64,000 bases of DNA from Hydrocarboniphaga effusa AP103 (GTDB taxonomy: Bacteria; Pseudomonadota; Gammaproteobacteria; Nevskiales; Nevskiaceae): the NCBI RefSeq assembly GCF_000271305.1, contig NZ_AKGD01000001.1:1178001-1242000 (forward strand). Direction: 5' to 3'. A program made the position numbers and the translations under genes. Every line of letters begins with the position of its first letter. Position 1 is the stretch's first letter. The notes below the pieces were generated by a model, which ran no database searches, was not told the origin of the DNA, and saw nothing but the letters and a program-made list of their open reading frames with translations. Shown here piece by piece: positions 34,257 through 42,917 of the stretch.

Positions 34257-36428
34257 TCAGGTCTCTTCGATGCGCGCGATCGTCTGCACGAGCTGCGATG
34301 CCGGCACCGCCCTCGAAAACCAGAACCCCTGGCCGCAACCGCAGCCCTGCATCGCGGTCGCCTGCAGTTGCGCCTGGGTTTCGATGCCTTCGGCGATCGT
34401 GCGGATGCCGAGCCGGTGACCGATCGCGACGATCGCGGCCATGACCGCCGCCTGGCTCGGGTCGCGGTCGATGTCGCGCACGAAACTGCGATCGATCTTG
34501 AGGCAGTCGATCGGCAATCGCGTGACCCGCGAGAGCGATGAGAAGCCGGTACCGAAATCGTCGATCGCGATGCCGACGCCGGTTGCGCGCAGATCCTCGA
34601 TCAGATGGACGATGTCGTCCTGCAGCAGCGAGGTCTCGGTGATCTCGAGCTCGAGCTGCTCAGCGGCCAGCCCCGACAGCGCGAGCGATTCGGCGACCAG
34701 CGCAGGCAGCTTGCTGAGCGTCAGCTGGCGCGGAGACAGGTTCACCGACAGCCGGAAATCCGGCGGCAGCTGATGGCGTATCGATCCGATCTCGGCGCAG
34801 GCCGTGCGCATCACCCATTCGCCGATCGCCGCGATCAGCCCGGTCTGCTCGGCAACCGGAATGAAATGCGTGGGCGACAGATAGCTGCACTCGTCCTGCG
34901 GCCAGCGCAGCAGCGCCTCGGCGCCGACCACGCGCCGTGTCCGCAGGCAGACCTGCGGCTGGTAATGAATGCGGAAGCTGTGCACCTCCAGCGCCAGTCG
35001 CAGCGCACGTTCGAGCGCCCAGCGCTCCGACGCGGCGGTCGCCATCTGCGGCGTGAACTCCACCGCTCGCCGACGGCCGGCTTCCTTGGCCACGTACATC
35101 GCGGTGTCCGCATTCATGATCAGCAGATCGGCGTCGTCACCGTCGTCCGGAAACAGGCAGACCCCGATGCTCGGCGACACCGGCAAGGCATGACCGTCGA
35201 CCTCCATCGGTACCGACAGGTGCTCGACGAGCTTGGCGGCGATCTCGACCGCATCCCGGCGGGCCGCCAGGTCGGGCAACACGATCACGAACTCGTCACC
35301 GCCCATGCGGGCAACGGTGTCGTAGGCCCGCACCGACTGGCTGAGTCTGCGCGCGGCCACCACCAGCAGGCGGTCGCCGACGTGATGGCCGAGCGAATCG
35401 TTGACGTGCTTGAAGTGATCGAGGTCGATCAGCAGCACGCCGACCTGCGTGCCCGTGCGACGTGCCCGCGCGATCGCCCCCGACAGCCGGTCGCGCATGA
35501 GCATGCGGTTCGGCAGGCCGGTCAGCGCATCGTGCTCGGCCATGTGGCGCATCGCGGCCTGGACGCGCTTGCGCTCGCTGATGTCGGTGGCGATGCCGAT
35601 GAAACCGGCGAGGCGGCCGTCGCGATGGCGCAGGCCGCTGATCGCCAGGTCGATCGGCAGCTGCTGGCCATCGGACTTGCGCAGCGTCCATTCGCGCTGG
35701 TCGATATCGCCGTCGTCGACCCGTTTGCGCACTTCGCGGCAGCAGTCGGCCCGGCGCGGAGCGGCCTTGCCGTCGAAGGCGATCGTGCGCACTGCGCGGC
35801 TGTGCGCACTCCGGCGCAGCGAGTACGGCTTGCGTCCGATCAGATCGGCACGCGCCTGTCCGAGCATCGACGTGGCGGCCGGGCTCACTTCGAGAATCCT
35901 GCCGTCGAGATCGGTGGCGACGATCGCGAACGGCGCGCCGTCGATGATGGACTGCGCGAGCGCGGTGGCCTGGTCGGCGGTGCGCAAGGCTTCGCGGCGC
36001 TCGGTGGCGTCGTAGACCGAGGCGAGCACGAAGGTCAGCGGCGGTGTGCGCAGCACGTCGAGACCGACTTCGATCGGAATCTCCACGCCGTCCTTGCGCA
36101 GGCCGAACAGTTCGCGGCCGGCGCCCATTTCGCGCGTGCCGGGATGCCGCATGAAGACCGAGCGGGCGCTCGCGTGTCCGCTGCGGAAGCGCTCGGGCAA
36201 CAGCCGGTCGAGATCGAGGCCATCAAGTTCGCCGACTTGGTAGCCGAACAGGCGCAGGGCCCGCGAGTTGGCGATCTGGATGCTGCCCGCCGCATCGACG
36301 AGTACCACCGCGTTCGGCATCGCCTCGACGATCACGCGCAGCAGCGAGCGGGTTTGCGCGAGATCGAGGCCGGAGCTTGCTTCATCCGGCGGAGGCGAAG
36401 AGGCGGGCGGCTGCGGATGAGCTGGCAT
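34257..36428 (-). CDS. PAS-PAS-GGDEF-EAL cyclic-di-GMP protein
   Basis: A 723-residue cytosolic protein. Two PAS domains come first (about 25-140, with MPNAVVLVDAAGSIQIAN, and about 155-280). A GGDEF domain with intact RMGGDEF follows, and then an EAL domain with AEALLRW, the DDFGTGFSSLS loop and IDRSFVRDI. Both active sites look complete, so it may make or degrade c-di-GMP depending on PAS input. The ATG at 36428 leaves a sensible leader after the FNR box at 36486-36499. The ATG at 36452 is the alternative. It is convergent with fixL. Its place in the FNR regulon suggests oxygen- or redox-linked biofilm/motility control. Confidence 0.9.
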   Translation of the reverse strand: MPAHPQPPASSPPPDEASSGLDLAQTRSLLRVIVEAMPNAVVLVDAAGSIQIANSRALRLFGYQVGELDGLDLDRLLPERFRSGHASARSVFMRHPGTREMGAGRELFGLRKDGVEIPIEVGLDVLRTPPLTFVLASVYDATERREALRTADQATALAQSIIDGAPFAIVATDLDGRILEVSPAATSMLGQARADLIGRKPYSLRRSAHSRAVRTIAFDGKAAPRRADCCREVRKRVDDGDIDQREWTLRKSDGQQLPIDLAISGLRHRDGRLAGFIGIATDISERKRVQAAMRHMAEHDALTGLPNRMLMRDRLSGAIARARRTGTQVGVLLIDLDHFKHVNDSLGHHVGDRLLVVAARRLSQSVRAYDTVARMGGDEFVIVLPDLAARRDAVEIAAKLVEHLSVPMEVDGHALPVSPSIGVCLFPDDGDDADLLIMNADTAMYVAKEAGRRRAVEFTPQMATAASERWALERALRLALEVHSFRIHYQPQVCLRTRRVVGAEALLRWPQDECSYLSPTHFIPVAEQTGLIAAIGEWVMRTACAEIGSIRHQLPPDFRLSVNLSPRQLTLSKLPALVAESLALSGLAAEQLELEITETSLLQDDIVHLIEDLRATGVGIAIDDFGTGFSSLSRVTRLPIDCLKIDRSFVRDIDRDPSQAAVMAAIVAIGHRLGIRTIAEGIETQAQLQATAMQGCGCGQGFWFSRAVPASQLVQTIARIEET

Positions 36429-36485
36429 CGTCAAGACCGCGTCGAAGAACATCGGCGATTGGAATCCGCCCCACGCTCGCCCGCA

Positions 36486-36499
36486 TTGATCGGTGTCAA
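36486..36499. promoter_or_regulatory. FNR-type box upstream of the GGDEF-EAL gene
   Basis: TTGATCGGTGTCAA matches TTGAT-N4-ATCAA at 9 of 10 positions. If centred at -41.5, the transcript would begin near 36451, 23 bases before the chosen ATG at 36428. The box lies between the desaturase stop and this gene, so it cannot serve the desaturase. Confidence 0.75.
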
Positions 36500-36510
36500 T
36501 GCGGGGCGGG

Positions 36511-37602
36511 TCACGTCTGTTGTAACGAAGGGGTTCCGGTGGGCCGTCCGTCGTAGTCGATCCAGCGGCCGAGCGCATAGTCGTACAGCCGGCAGCGCCG
36601 CGCCGTCTCGAAGTACCAGCGCCACGAGAAAGTCTGCACCACGATGTGGCCGGGCAGCTTCTCTTCGAGTACGCGCTGGGCCTTGCGCAGCCGGTACAGC
36701 GGGATCGTCATATCGACGTGATGCGCCGTGTGCTCGTTGATGTGATGGATCAGCGTGCCCCAGTCCAGCCAGCCGTCGAAGCGCAGGTGCACCGTCGTCG
36801 AAACGAACGGCTGGGCACGGCCCCAGCTGAGCTTGTCCTGGTACCAGACGATGTCCGGATGCGTGTGATGCACGTAGACGATGAAGCCGATCATGCTGTT
36901 CCAGACCAGCTGCGGAACCACAAAGCCGGTGACGAGCAGCCAGGCGACCGACTGCTGCGTCGCCCGCGCCGCGATGACCAGGCCGACGATCCAGGCCAGC
37001 ATCGCCGCACTCACGAGCAGCGAGTCGAGCATGAAGATGCGGCGTCGCGTCGGCATCTGCCTGCGGCTGGGGAAATACAGGCGCAGCCACCACATCTCGA
37101 CCAAGTAATAGAGCCCCGGCGCCCAGCCGCTGCGGTAGACGCGCTCGAGCACGCGGCGCCAGCGCGGCATCGCCTGGTATTCGGCGAGCGTCTTCGGCTG
37201 CCAGACGAAGTCGAAGTCCTTGAGATTGGTGTAGCCGTGATGGACGACGTTATGACCGACGTCCCAGAGACTGTAGGTCGTCAGTGAAGGCAGCATGAGC
37301 ACGCGGCCCAGCCAGCGGTTGAGCCTGCGGTGCACGGTGAAGCTCTGGTGGCAGGCATCGTGGCCGAGCACGAACAAGCGGCCGATCACGAACCCGTTCA
37401 CCGCAGCCAGCACCAGCTTCAGCCAGGCCGGCTGCGCGACGATCGTCGCCCACAGCAGCAGCGAGAACAACAGCAGATCGAAAGTGCTGAGCCAGAACGC
37501 CCGCGGCGTACTGCGGGCGCTGTATGGAATCAGCCAGCCGCGAATCTGCTTGCGGTGCGGGATGGCGGTTTCTTGGGCAGAGGTGGCGGGGCTCACGGTC
37601 AT
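36511..37602 (-). CDS. Membrane fatty acid desaturase
   Basis: A 363-residue di-iron desaturase/hydroxylase with the three His boxes: GHDACHQSF, HNVVHHGYTN and HHINEHTAHHVD. Membrane helices lie around residues 35-75 and 180-220. It would introduce a double bond into an acyl chain, using O2. The ATG at 37602 is preferred over 37632 because of a likely FNR-type site at 37659-37672. An O2-consuming desaturase in a low-oxygen gene set is notable. It may adapt membrane fluidity when O2 is limiting. The acyl substrate is unknown. Confidence 0.88.
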   Translation of the reverse strand: MTVSPATSAQETAIPHRKQIRGWLIPYSARSTPRAFWLSTFDLLLFSLLLWATIVAQPAWLKLVLAAVNGFVIGRLFVLGHDACHQSFTVHRRLNRWLGRVLMLPSLTTYSLWDVGHNVVHHGYTNLKDFDFVWQPKTLAEYQAMPRWRRVLERVYRSGWAPGLYYLVEMWWLRLYFPSRRQMPTRRRIFMLDSLLVSAAMLAWIVGLVIAARATQQSVAWLLVTGFVVPQLVWNSMIGFIVYVHHTHPDIVWYQDKLSWGRAQPFVSTTVHLRFDGWLDWGTLIHHINEHTAHHVDMTIPLYRLRKAQRVLEEKLPGHIVVQTFSWRWYFETARRCRLYDYALGRWIDYDGRPTGTPSLQQT

Positions 37603-37658
37603 ACTGGGGTTCGAGAGTTGAGACGAGCGCATCAGAGCAGCTGATGCGCCAGGCCGAA

Positions 37659-37672
37659 ATGACCTCGGTCAA
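37659..37672. promoter_or_regulatory. Weak FNR-type box upstream of the desaturase gene
   Basis: ATGACCTCGGTCAA keeps the inverted TGAC-N4-GTCA core and 7 of 10 consensus bases. At -41.5 it would set a transcript start near 37624 and a 22-base leader before the ATG at 37602, the same geometry as at the stronger sites nearby. Confidence 0.5.
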
Positions 37673-37689
37673 TGCCCCACCGCGAGAGT

Positions 37690-38307
37690 TCAGAACCGAT
37701 ACGCGAGCGCCAGCCCGTAGCCGACCGGATCCACCGTCACGGTGCCGATCGAATCGCCGTCGACGCGCGCCTTGCTGTCGATATCGAGATAACGCACGTC
37801 GGCGACGACCGACCAGCGCGGATCGATGGCGACTTCGAGCCCGGCGACGAAGGCGGCGCCGAACGAGTTGTCGAGCGAGAGACGGGTTCCGGCGAGCGCT
37901 CCGCGCGTCTTCTCGTCGAAGAACAGCGTGTAGTTGAGCCCGGCACCGACGAAGGGCTTGAAGGTTTCGCTGATCTGCGGATACCAGACCAGCGATAGCG
38001 TCGGCGGCAGATGTCGCGTGCTGGCCACATCGCCGCCGCCCGACTTGAGCGCGATATCGTGCTTGAACGGCGCAGCGACCAGCAGATCGACAGCCAGACT
38101 CGGGCAGATGAAATACTGGACGCCGCCCGTCAGGCCGAATGCCGATTTCACGTCAACCACGTCGCCGTTGTCGCTGTCCGGAACGACGTAGTGCGAGCCG
38201 ACGCGGGCGGTGATTTCGCCGCTCTCGTGCGCGAGGGCGGCATTGGAGACCAGGCCGGTGCTCAGGCACAGCGCCAGTGTCGTAACAGTGTTTGCTCGTG
38301 CAGCCAC
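37690..38307 (-). CDS. ompW: OmpW family outer-membrane protein
   Basis: A 205-residue eight-stranded beta-barrel. The signal peptide is NTVTTLALCLSTGLVSNAALA, then the OmpW start HESGEITARVGSHYVVPD. The middle motif VGAGLNYTLFFDE and a terminal YGLALAYRF with a final Phe follow. OmpW forms a narrow hydrophobic channel, and in enterobacteria it is under FNR/ArcA control. A degenerate FNR-like site, TTGATCTGCGTCGG (38368-38381), lies 61 bp upstream. It fits a -41.5 position but only half of the box is good. Confidence 0.9.
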   Translation of the reverse strand: MAARANTVTTLALCLSTGLVSNAALAHESGEITARVGSHYVVPDSDNGDVVDVKSAFGLTGGVQYFICPSLAVDLLVAAPFKHDIALKSGGGDVASTRHLPPTLSLVWYPQISETFKPFVGAGLNYTLFFDEKTRGALAGTRLSLDNSFGAAFVAGLEVAIDPRWSVVADVRYLDIDSKARVDGDSIGTVTVDPVGYGLALAYRF

Positions 38308-38367
38308 TTGAATTCTCCTTGAATGCGAAATGCGGTCACAGCATGAAGGCCGCGCTGCATTCGGTCC

Positions 38368-38381
38368 TTGATCTGCGTCGG
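38368..38381. promoter_or_regulatory. Half-conserved FNR-like site upstream of ompW
   Basis: TTGATCTGCGTCGG has one perfect half (TTGAT) and one poor half. A transcript start at -41.5 would be near 38333, 26 bases before the ompW ATG, the same spacing as other sites in this island. A second candidate, TTGCGCCGGATCAA (38400-38413), has the other half perfect. It could act on ompW or on the divergent dehydrogenase gene. Confidence 0.35.
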
Positions 38382-38556
38382 TAGTCGTCGCGACCGGGTT
38401 TGCGCCGGATCAATGCGCGAGGCGCTCGCATGCGTTAGCCATCGCTGCGGACGCGCAGCGCAGCTGTCGCGAAACCAGAGGGTTGCCGATGACAGAGCGC
38501 CACCACTTCGCTACAACACGAAATCCGACGGCCCCTGCCCGACATGAGGAAGTACC

Positions 38557-39582
38557 ATGCGCGTCATCGTCTACAGCGCCCACCGGCACGACATTCGCGA
38601 CCTGAGCGCAGCCAATTCGGCCCAGGCTCACGCGTTCGAATTTTTCGAAGCCCGCCTCGGCGTGGACACGGCCAGACTCGCCGAAGGCTTCGACGCGGTC
38701 TGCACCTTCGTCAACGACAGCCTCGACGCCGTCGTCCTCGGAAAGCTCGCGAAGGCCGGCATCCGCCTCGTCGCCCTGCGCTGCGCGGGCTACAACCAGG
38801 TTGATCTCGACGCGGCCCAGCGGCTGGGCCTCTGCGTGCTGCGCGTACCGGCCTATTCGCCGCACGCGGTCGCCGAACATGCGGTCGGACTCGTGCTCAC
38901 CCTGAACCGGCATCTGCACCGGGCCTACAACCGCACGCGCGAAAACGACTTCCGGCTCGACGGGCTCGAAGGCTTCGACTTGTTCGGCAAGACCGTCGGC
39001 GTGATCGGCGTGGGACGGATCGGCGCGGTGTTCGCCCGCATCATGCTCGGCTTCGGCTGCCGCGTGCTCGTGCACGATGCGTTCACCGTCCCCGCCGACC
39101 TGTTGCAGCTCGGCGCCCGGCAAAGCCCGCTGGCCGAGCTGCTGGCGCAAAGCGACATCGTCTCGCTGCATTGTCCGCTGACGCCGCAGACCCATCACCT
39201 GATCGATGCGTCGGCTCTATCGACGATGAAGCCCGGCGTCATGCTCATCAACACGAGCCGCGGCGGCCTGCTCGACACTACCGCCGTCATCGCGGCGCTC
39301 AAGGAGGGGCGCGTCGGCTTCCTGGGGCTCGACGTCTACGAGCAGGAAGGCGATCTGTTCTTCGAGGATCTGTCCTCCACCATCGTCGCAGACGACGTCT
39401 TCCAGCGCCTGCTGACTTTTCCCAACGTGGTCGTCACCGGCCACCAGGCCTTCTTCACGCGCGAGGCGCTCGCCGCGATCGCCACCACGACGATCGCGAA
39501 TCTCGACGACTTTGCCGCCGGCCGGGCGACGACGAGCCCGAATCGCGTCGACCTCGGCCTCGTGCGGCGGGCAACGCGGTGA
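38557..39582 (+). CDS. D-2-hydroxyacid dehydrogenase (LdhA-like)
   Basis: A 341-residue NAD-dependent D-isomer-specific 2-hydroxyacid dehydrogenase, most like fermentative D-lactate dehydrogenase. Visible are the substrate-loop [12 protein letters not shown], the Rossmann motif [16 protein letters not shown], the catalytic region [10 protein letters not shown] with its Arg nearby, [15 protein letters not shown], and [13 protein letters not shown] with the active-site His. It would reduce pyruvate to D-lactate when respiration is limited, in keeping with the low-oxygen neighbourhood. It is a single gene, divergent from ompW. Confidence 0.88.
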   Translation: MRVIVYSAHRHDIRDLSAANSAQAHAFEFFEARLGVDTARLAEGFDAVCTFVNDSLDAVVLGKLAKAGIRLVALRCAGYNQVDLDAAQRLGLCVLRVPAYSPHAVAEHAVGLVLTLNRHLHRAYNRTRENDFRLDGLEGFDLFGKTVGVIGVGRIGAVFARIMLGFGCRVLVHDAFTVPADLLQLGARQSPLAELLAQSDIVSLHCPLTPQTHHLIDASALSTMKPGVMLINTSRGGLLDTTAVIAALKEGRVGFLGLDVYEQEGDLFFEDLSSTIVADDVFQRLLTFPNVVVTGHQAFFTREALAAIATTTIANLDDFAAGRATTSPNRVDLGLVRRATR

Positions 39583-39595
39583 AAGCGCCCTCGCA

Positions 39596-39609
39596 TTGAT
39601 CTGAATCAA
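39596..39609 (+). promoter_or_regulatory. Perfect FNR box upstream of the dksA-like/hemN operon
   Basis: TTGATCTGAATCAA is an exact match to TTGAT-N4-ATCAA. At -41.5 it gives a start near 39644 and a 26-base leader before the ATG at 39670. It overlaps the end region of the dehydrogenase gene by position only, beginning 13 bp after its stop. Confidence 0.92.
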
Positions 39610-39669
39610 GGTGCGGTCCCAGGGGAGGCCGGACACTGCCCCGAACTTATCAACGCCCGAGAGGCCGCA

Positions 39670-40020
39670 ATGCAAGACCCCAATCCCGACGGGGATTCCC
39701 GCCGCATCGAACTCGACATGCAGGCCGCGCAGTTGCGCGATCGCATCGAGCGCGTGCATCTGCACCGGCTGCTCAATGCCCCGCTCGAAGACGCTTACTC
39801 CGAGTCGCTGTCCGAACGCGCCAATCAACCGGTGCTCGATGAACTCGAAGCCTCGCTGGCCGAGCAGCTGCAACAGGTCAAGCGTGCGCGTCAGCGCATC
39901 GCCGAGGGCGCGGGCGACTACTGCGAACACTGCGGCGAGCGCATCGGCATCGATCGGCTCAAGGCCCTGCCCTATGCGACCAGTTGCCTGTCCTGCGCGA
40001 GCCACTCGGCGCCCGCATGA
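39670..40020 (+). CDS. TraR/DksA family zinc-finger protein
   Basis: A 116-residue protein with an N-terminal coiled-coil (about 10-75) and a C-terminal zinc finger: YCEHCGERIG ... SCLSCASHS, four cysteines in C-x2-C and C-x2-C pairs. It is shorter than DksA (about 150) and resembles the YbiI/TraR-like group that often accompanies FNR-controlled genes. It may bind RNA polymerase through the secondary channel. Its TGA overlaps the hemN ATG (ATGA). A perfect FNR box lies upstream. Confidence 0.85.
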   Translation: MQDPNPDGDSRRIELDMQAAQLRDRIERVHLHRLLNAPLEDAYSESLSERANQPVLDELEASLAEQLQQVKRARQRIAEGAGDYCEHCGERIGIDRLKALPYATSCLSCASHSAPA

Positions 40021-41390
40021 GCACCTGCACCGAAGAACGCGCACGCATTCCCGACGCCCTGCTCGCGCGTGAACTGCGCGCTCCACGCTACACCTCGTAC
40101 CCGACCGCGCTCGCATTCAAGCCCGATTTTCCGATCTCGGATTACGTCAACGCGGCGCGGCTGTCGGCGCGGTGCGTCGAGCCGCTGTCGCTGTACCTGC
40201 ATGTTCCGTTCTGCGCCTCGAACTGCTTCTACTGCGGCTGCAACCGCATCGTCAGCCGCAACCCGGATCGCATCGCGCACTATGTCGAGGCGCTGATCGA
40301 AGAAATCCGGCTCAAGGCGGCGCTGATCGGGCCGGCACGCCGGGTCGAACAGATCCATTTCGGCGGCGGCACGCCCAACAGCCTGGTGCCGTCTCAGTTC
40401 GGCGATCTGCTTTCGCAGCTCGGCAAGCGGCTCAAGCTCGCGCCGGCCGATCAGCTCGAGCTGTCGATGGAAGCCGATCCGCGCATGGCGACACCGACGG
40501 ACGTGGCGCAATGGCGGCGCCTGGGCTTCAACCGGCTGTCGTTCGGCGTGCAGGACATCGACGATCAGGTGCAGCTCGCGATCAACCGCGTGCAGAGCGC
40601 GGCGCAGGTCTCGCTGCTGACCGAAGCGGCGCGCGAGGTCGGCTTCGCGAGCCTCAACTACGATCTCGTCTACGGCCTGCCCAAGCAGACGCTCAAGGGC
40701 TTCGACCGCACGCTCGACTTCGTCGTCGACCAGCGCCCCGATCGCGTCGCGGTGTTCCACTACGCGCACCTGCCGCAGCTGTTCGCGGCCCAGCGGGCGA
40801 TCGATGCGGCCACGCTGCCCGCGCTCGAAACCCGGCTGGCCCTGCGCAATCTGGCGCATGCCCGACTGACCGCGTGCGGCTACCGGGCGATCGGGCTCGA
40901 TCATTATGCGCTGCCCGACGACGCGCTCGCCCAGGCTCAGGGCCGGCAGGCACTGCATCGCAACTTCCAGGGCTATACGACGATGAGCGGGCGCGACGTG
41001 CTCGGCTTCGGCGTCAGCGCGATCTCGCAGCTCGGTCGCACGTTCTCGCAGAACGAGCGCGATCTGGCCGCGTATCTGGCCGCGGTCGCCCATCACCGGC
41101 TCCCCATCGCGCGTGGCTACCGACAGACCGCCGAAGACGCGCTGCGCGCCGACGTGATCGAATCGGTGATGTGCAAGGGCGCGGTCGACTACGCCGAGAT
41201 CGGCCAACGCCATGCGGTCGACGCGGCGGCTCTGTTCGCCGAGGAGCGCCTGTGCCTGCGCGAACTCGATCCGGAGCAACGCTGGCTGCATGCGGACGAG
41301 CGCGGCATCGCCATCGAAGCCGACGGCCGGCACCTGCTGCGGCTCGTCGCGATGACCTTCGACCGCCATACCCCCCGCCCACCGGCCTGA
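40017..41390 (+). CDS. hemN: Oxygen-independent coproporphyrinogen III dehydrogenase
   Basis: A 457-residue radical SAM enzyme that decarboxylates coproporphyrinogen III without O2, needed for heme (cbb3 oxidase, FixL) under low oxygen. The SAM/cluster motif is CASNCFYCGC, an extended C-x3-C-x2-C-x-C as in true HemN. Other HemN features are YTSYPTA near the start, IHFGGGTPNSL, the FGVQDID segment, NYDLVYGLPKQT and the LHRNFQGYTT region. The start overlaps the preceding stop by ATGA. It is followed closely by the fixJ-like gene. Confidence 0.95.
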   Translation: MSTCTEERARIPDALLARELRAPRYTSYPTALAFKPDFPISDYVNAARLSARCVEPLSLYLHVPFCASNCFYCGCNRIVSRNPDRIAHYVEALIEEIRLKAALIGPARRVEQIHFGGGTPNSLVPSQFGDLLSQLGKRLKLAPADQLELSMEADPRMATPTDVAQWRRLGFNRLSFGVQDIDDQVQLAINRVQSAAQVSLLTEAAREVGFASLNYDLVYGLPKQTLKGFDRTLDFVVDQRPDRVAVFHYAHLPQLFAAQRAIDAATLPALETRLALRNLAHARLTACGYRAIGLDHYALPDDALAQAQGRQALHRNFQGYTTMSGRDVLGFGVSAISQLGRTFSQNERDLAAYLAAVAHHRLPIARGYRQTAEDALRADVIESVMCKGAVDYAEIGQRHAVDAAALFAEERLCLRELDPEQRWLHADERGIAIEADGRHLLRLVAMTFDRHTPRPPA

Positions 41391-41395
41391 ACATC

Positions 41396-42085
41396 ATGTC
41401 CGTGCAGTCCGAAACGCCAGGGCCTGTGGCATCCTTGGCCGATGCCGAACCTTTGTCTCGCTATCCTCCGCTGATGCCGACCTCGGGCACCGTCTACATC
41501 GTGGACGACGACGAGGCCGTGCGTTCGGCGCTGCGCATGCTGATGGCGTCCTGCGGGCTGCGGGCGCAGGTGTTCGCAAGTCCCAAGGAGTTGCTCGAAG
41601 CGGTGCAGCCGGGCTGGATCGGCTGCCTGCTGCTCGACGTGCGCATGCCGGGCATGAGCGGGCTCGACCTGCACGAGCAGTTGATCGCGCGCGGCATCGA
41701 GCTGCCGGTCATCCTGCTGACCGGCCACGGCGACGTGCCGATGGCGGTGCGCGCGATGAAACGCGGAGCCTTCGACTTCGTGCAAAAGCCCTTCAACGAC
41801 CAGATACTGCTCGATCGCATCAACGAGGCGCTCACGCTCGATGCGGACAACCGGGGCCAACGCCGGCAGCTCGCGTTGCTGCGCGAGCGTCACGAGCGCC
41901 TGTCCGCGCGCGAACGCGAAGTGCTCGAGCACCTCGTTCAAGGGCGGCTCAACAAGGTCATCGCAGCCGAACTCGGCATCAGCGAGCGCACCGTCGAACT
42001 GCACCGGGCGCGCGTGATGGAGAAGATGGAGGCGGCCTCGCTCGCGCAACTCGTCGAATCCGTACTCGAAATGCGGCGCAACTAG
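41396..42085 (+). CDS. fixJ: FixJ-like response regulator
   Basis: A 229-residue regulator (203 if the ATG at 41474 is used, closer to normal FixJ length). The receiver has YIVDDDEAVR, the phosphorylated Asp in LLLDVRMPGMSG, LTGHGDVPMAV and QKPF. The LuxR-type HTH has LSAREREVLEHLVQGRLNKVIAAELGISERTVELHRARVM. It is probably phosphorylated by the FixL-like kinase at 33048 and should activate an fnr/fixK-type gene, the next gene downstream being one. It lies five bases after the hemN stop, so it is partly under the FNR box, giving a feedback loop. Confidence 0.88.
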   Translation: MSVQSETPGPVASLADAEPLSRYPPLMPTSGTVYIVDDDEAVRSALRMLMASCGLRAQVFASPKELLEAVQPGWIGCLLLDVRMPGMSGLDLHEQLIARGIELPVILLTGHGDVPMAVRAMKRGAFDFVQKPFNDQILLDRINEALTLDADNRGQRRQLALLRERHERLSAREREVLEHLVQGRLNKVIAAELGISERTVELHRARVMEKMEAASLAQLVESVLEMRRN

Positions 42086-42107
42086 TCATCCCATCGGCGG
42101 CGGCGCC

Positions 42108-42126
42108 GATACGTACTTTCCGAAGT
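42108..42126 (+). promoter_or_regulatory. Possible FixJ-binding site upstream of the fnr gene
   Basis: GATACGTACTTTCCGAAGT resembles the ACGTA-N-TTTCC-type elements described upstream of fixK genes bound by FixJ. It is 82 bp before the fnr ATG at 42208, a workable activator position. The resemblance is from memory of the motif rather than an alignment, so confidence is low. Confidence 0.35.
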
Positions 42127-42207
42127 CGCGCTGCCTAAGCTCCGAATAGTCCGCCCGCCGCTGCCGACGCAGACTGTGTGCAAGCCCGCCAACGCTTGCC
42201 GACCGAC

Positions 42208-42903
42208 ATGAGCATGAACTCTTCTGGCCCCACTGCCGCCACTTCTCCCTGCCGCGACTGCGCACGCGGTGCTCATTGCCTCGGTGCCGCCCTCGTCGAG
42301 GGCTGCGCGAACCCGCCGACGGTGACGCGAACGGTGATCGACAAGGGCGAACATCTGTTCCGCTCGGGCGACGCCGGCGATTCGCTGTACGTGGTCCGCA
42401 GCGGCGCCATCAAGACTTACGTCGATTCGGCCGAAGGCGAAGAGCAGATTCGGAGCTTTGCGCTCGCCAACGACGTCGCCGGACTCGACGCGGTCTGCGG
42501 CGGTGTGCACCGCACCGGCGCCAAGGCCATCAGCCGCACCTGGATCTGCCGCCTGCCGCTCAATGCGGTGCGCACGCGCATGGCCGAGTCGGTGCGCTTC
42601 CGCGACCGCCTGCTCATTGCGCTGGATCGCGAGTTCTCGCGCCTGCATCGGCTGCTCGACCGCGAGCGCTACACTGCCGATCGGCGCGTCGCCTCGTTCC
42701 TGCTCTCGCGCATCGAAGCCGATGCGACCCATTCCGCCGCGATCGAGTTGCCGATGTCGCGCACCGATCTCGCGCGTCACCTCGACCTGGCCACCGAAAC
42801 GGTCTCGCGCGTGTTCACCCGCCTGCAGGGCCGGGAGATCTTGCGCAGCCGAGGCACGCGCTGCGAAATCCTCAATACCGAGGCGCTGCGCACGGTGGCC
42901 TGA
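42208..42903 (+). CDS. fnr: FNR-type oxygen-sensing transcription regulator
   Basis: A 231-residue CRP/FNR-family regulator. The N-terminal cluster ligands are present as C-x2-C-x5-C (Cys15, 18, 24), with the fourth Cys at 114 in TWICRLPL, matching E. coli Cys122. It should therefore carry an O2-labile [4Fe-4S] cluster. The HTH contains the recognition helix ETVSRVFTRL with E--SR, which reads TTGAT half-sites. The boxes found at ccoN/fixL, the GGDEF-EAL gene and dksA-hemN match this. I prefer ATG 42208 (or 42214) over the GTG at 42178. It is convergent with dmpG. Confidence 0.93.
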   Translation: MSMNSSGPTAATSPCRDCARGAHCLGAALVEGCANPPTVTRTVIDKGEHLFRSGDAGDSLYVVRSGAIKTYVDSAEGEEQIRSFALANDVAGLDAVCGGVHRTGAKAISRTWICRLPLNAVRTRMAESVRFRDRLLIALDREFSRLHRLLDRERYTADRRVASFLLSRIEADATHSAAIELPMSRTDLARHLDLATETVSRVFTRLQGREILRSRGTRCEILNTEALRTVA

Positions 42904-42917
42904 AGCTGCGGCCCGCG

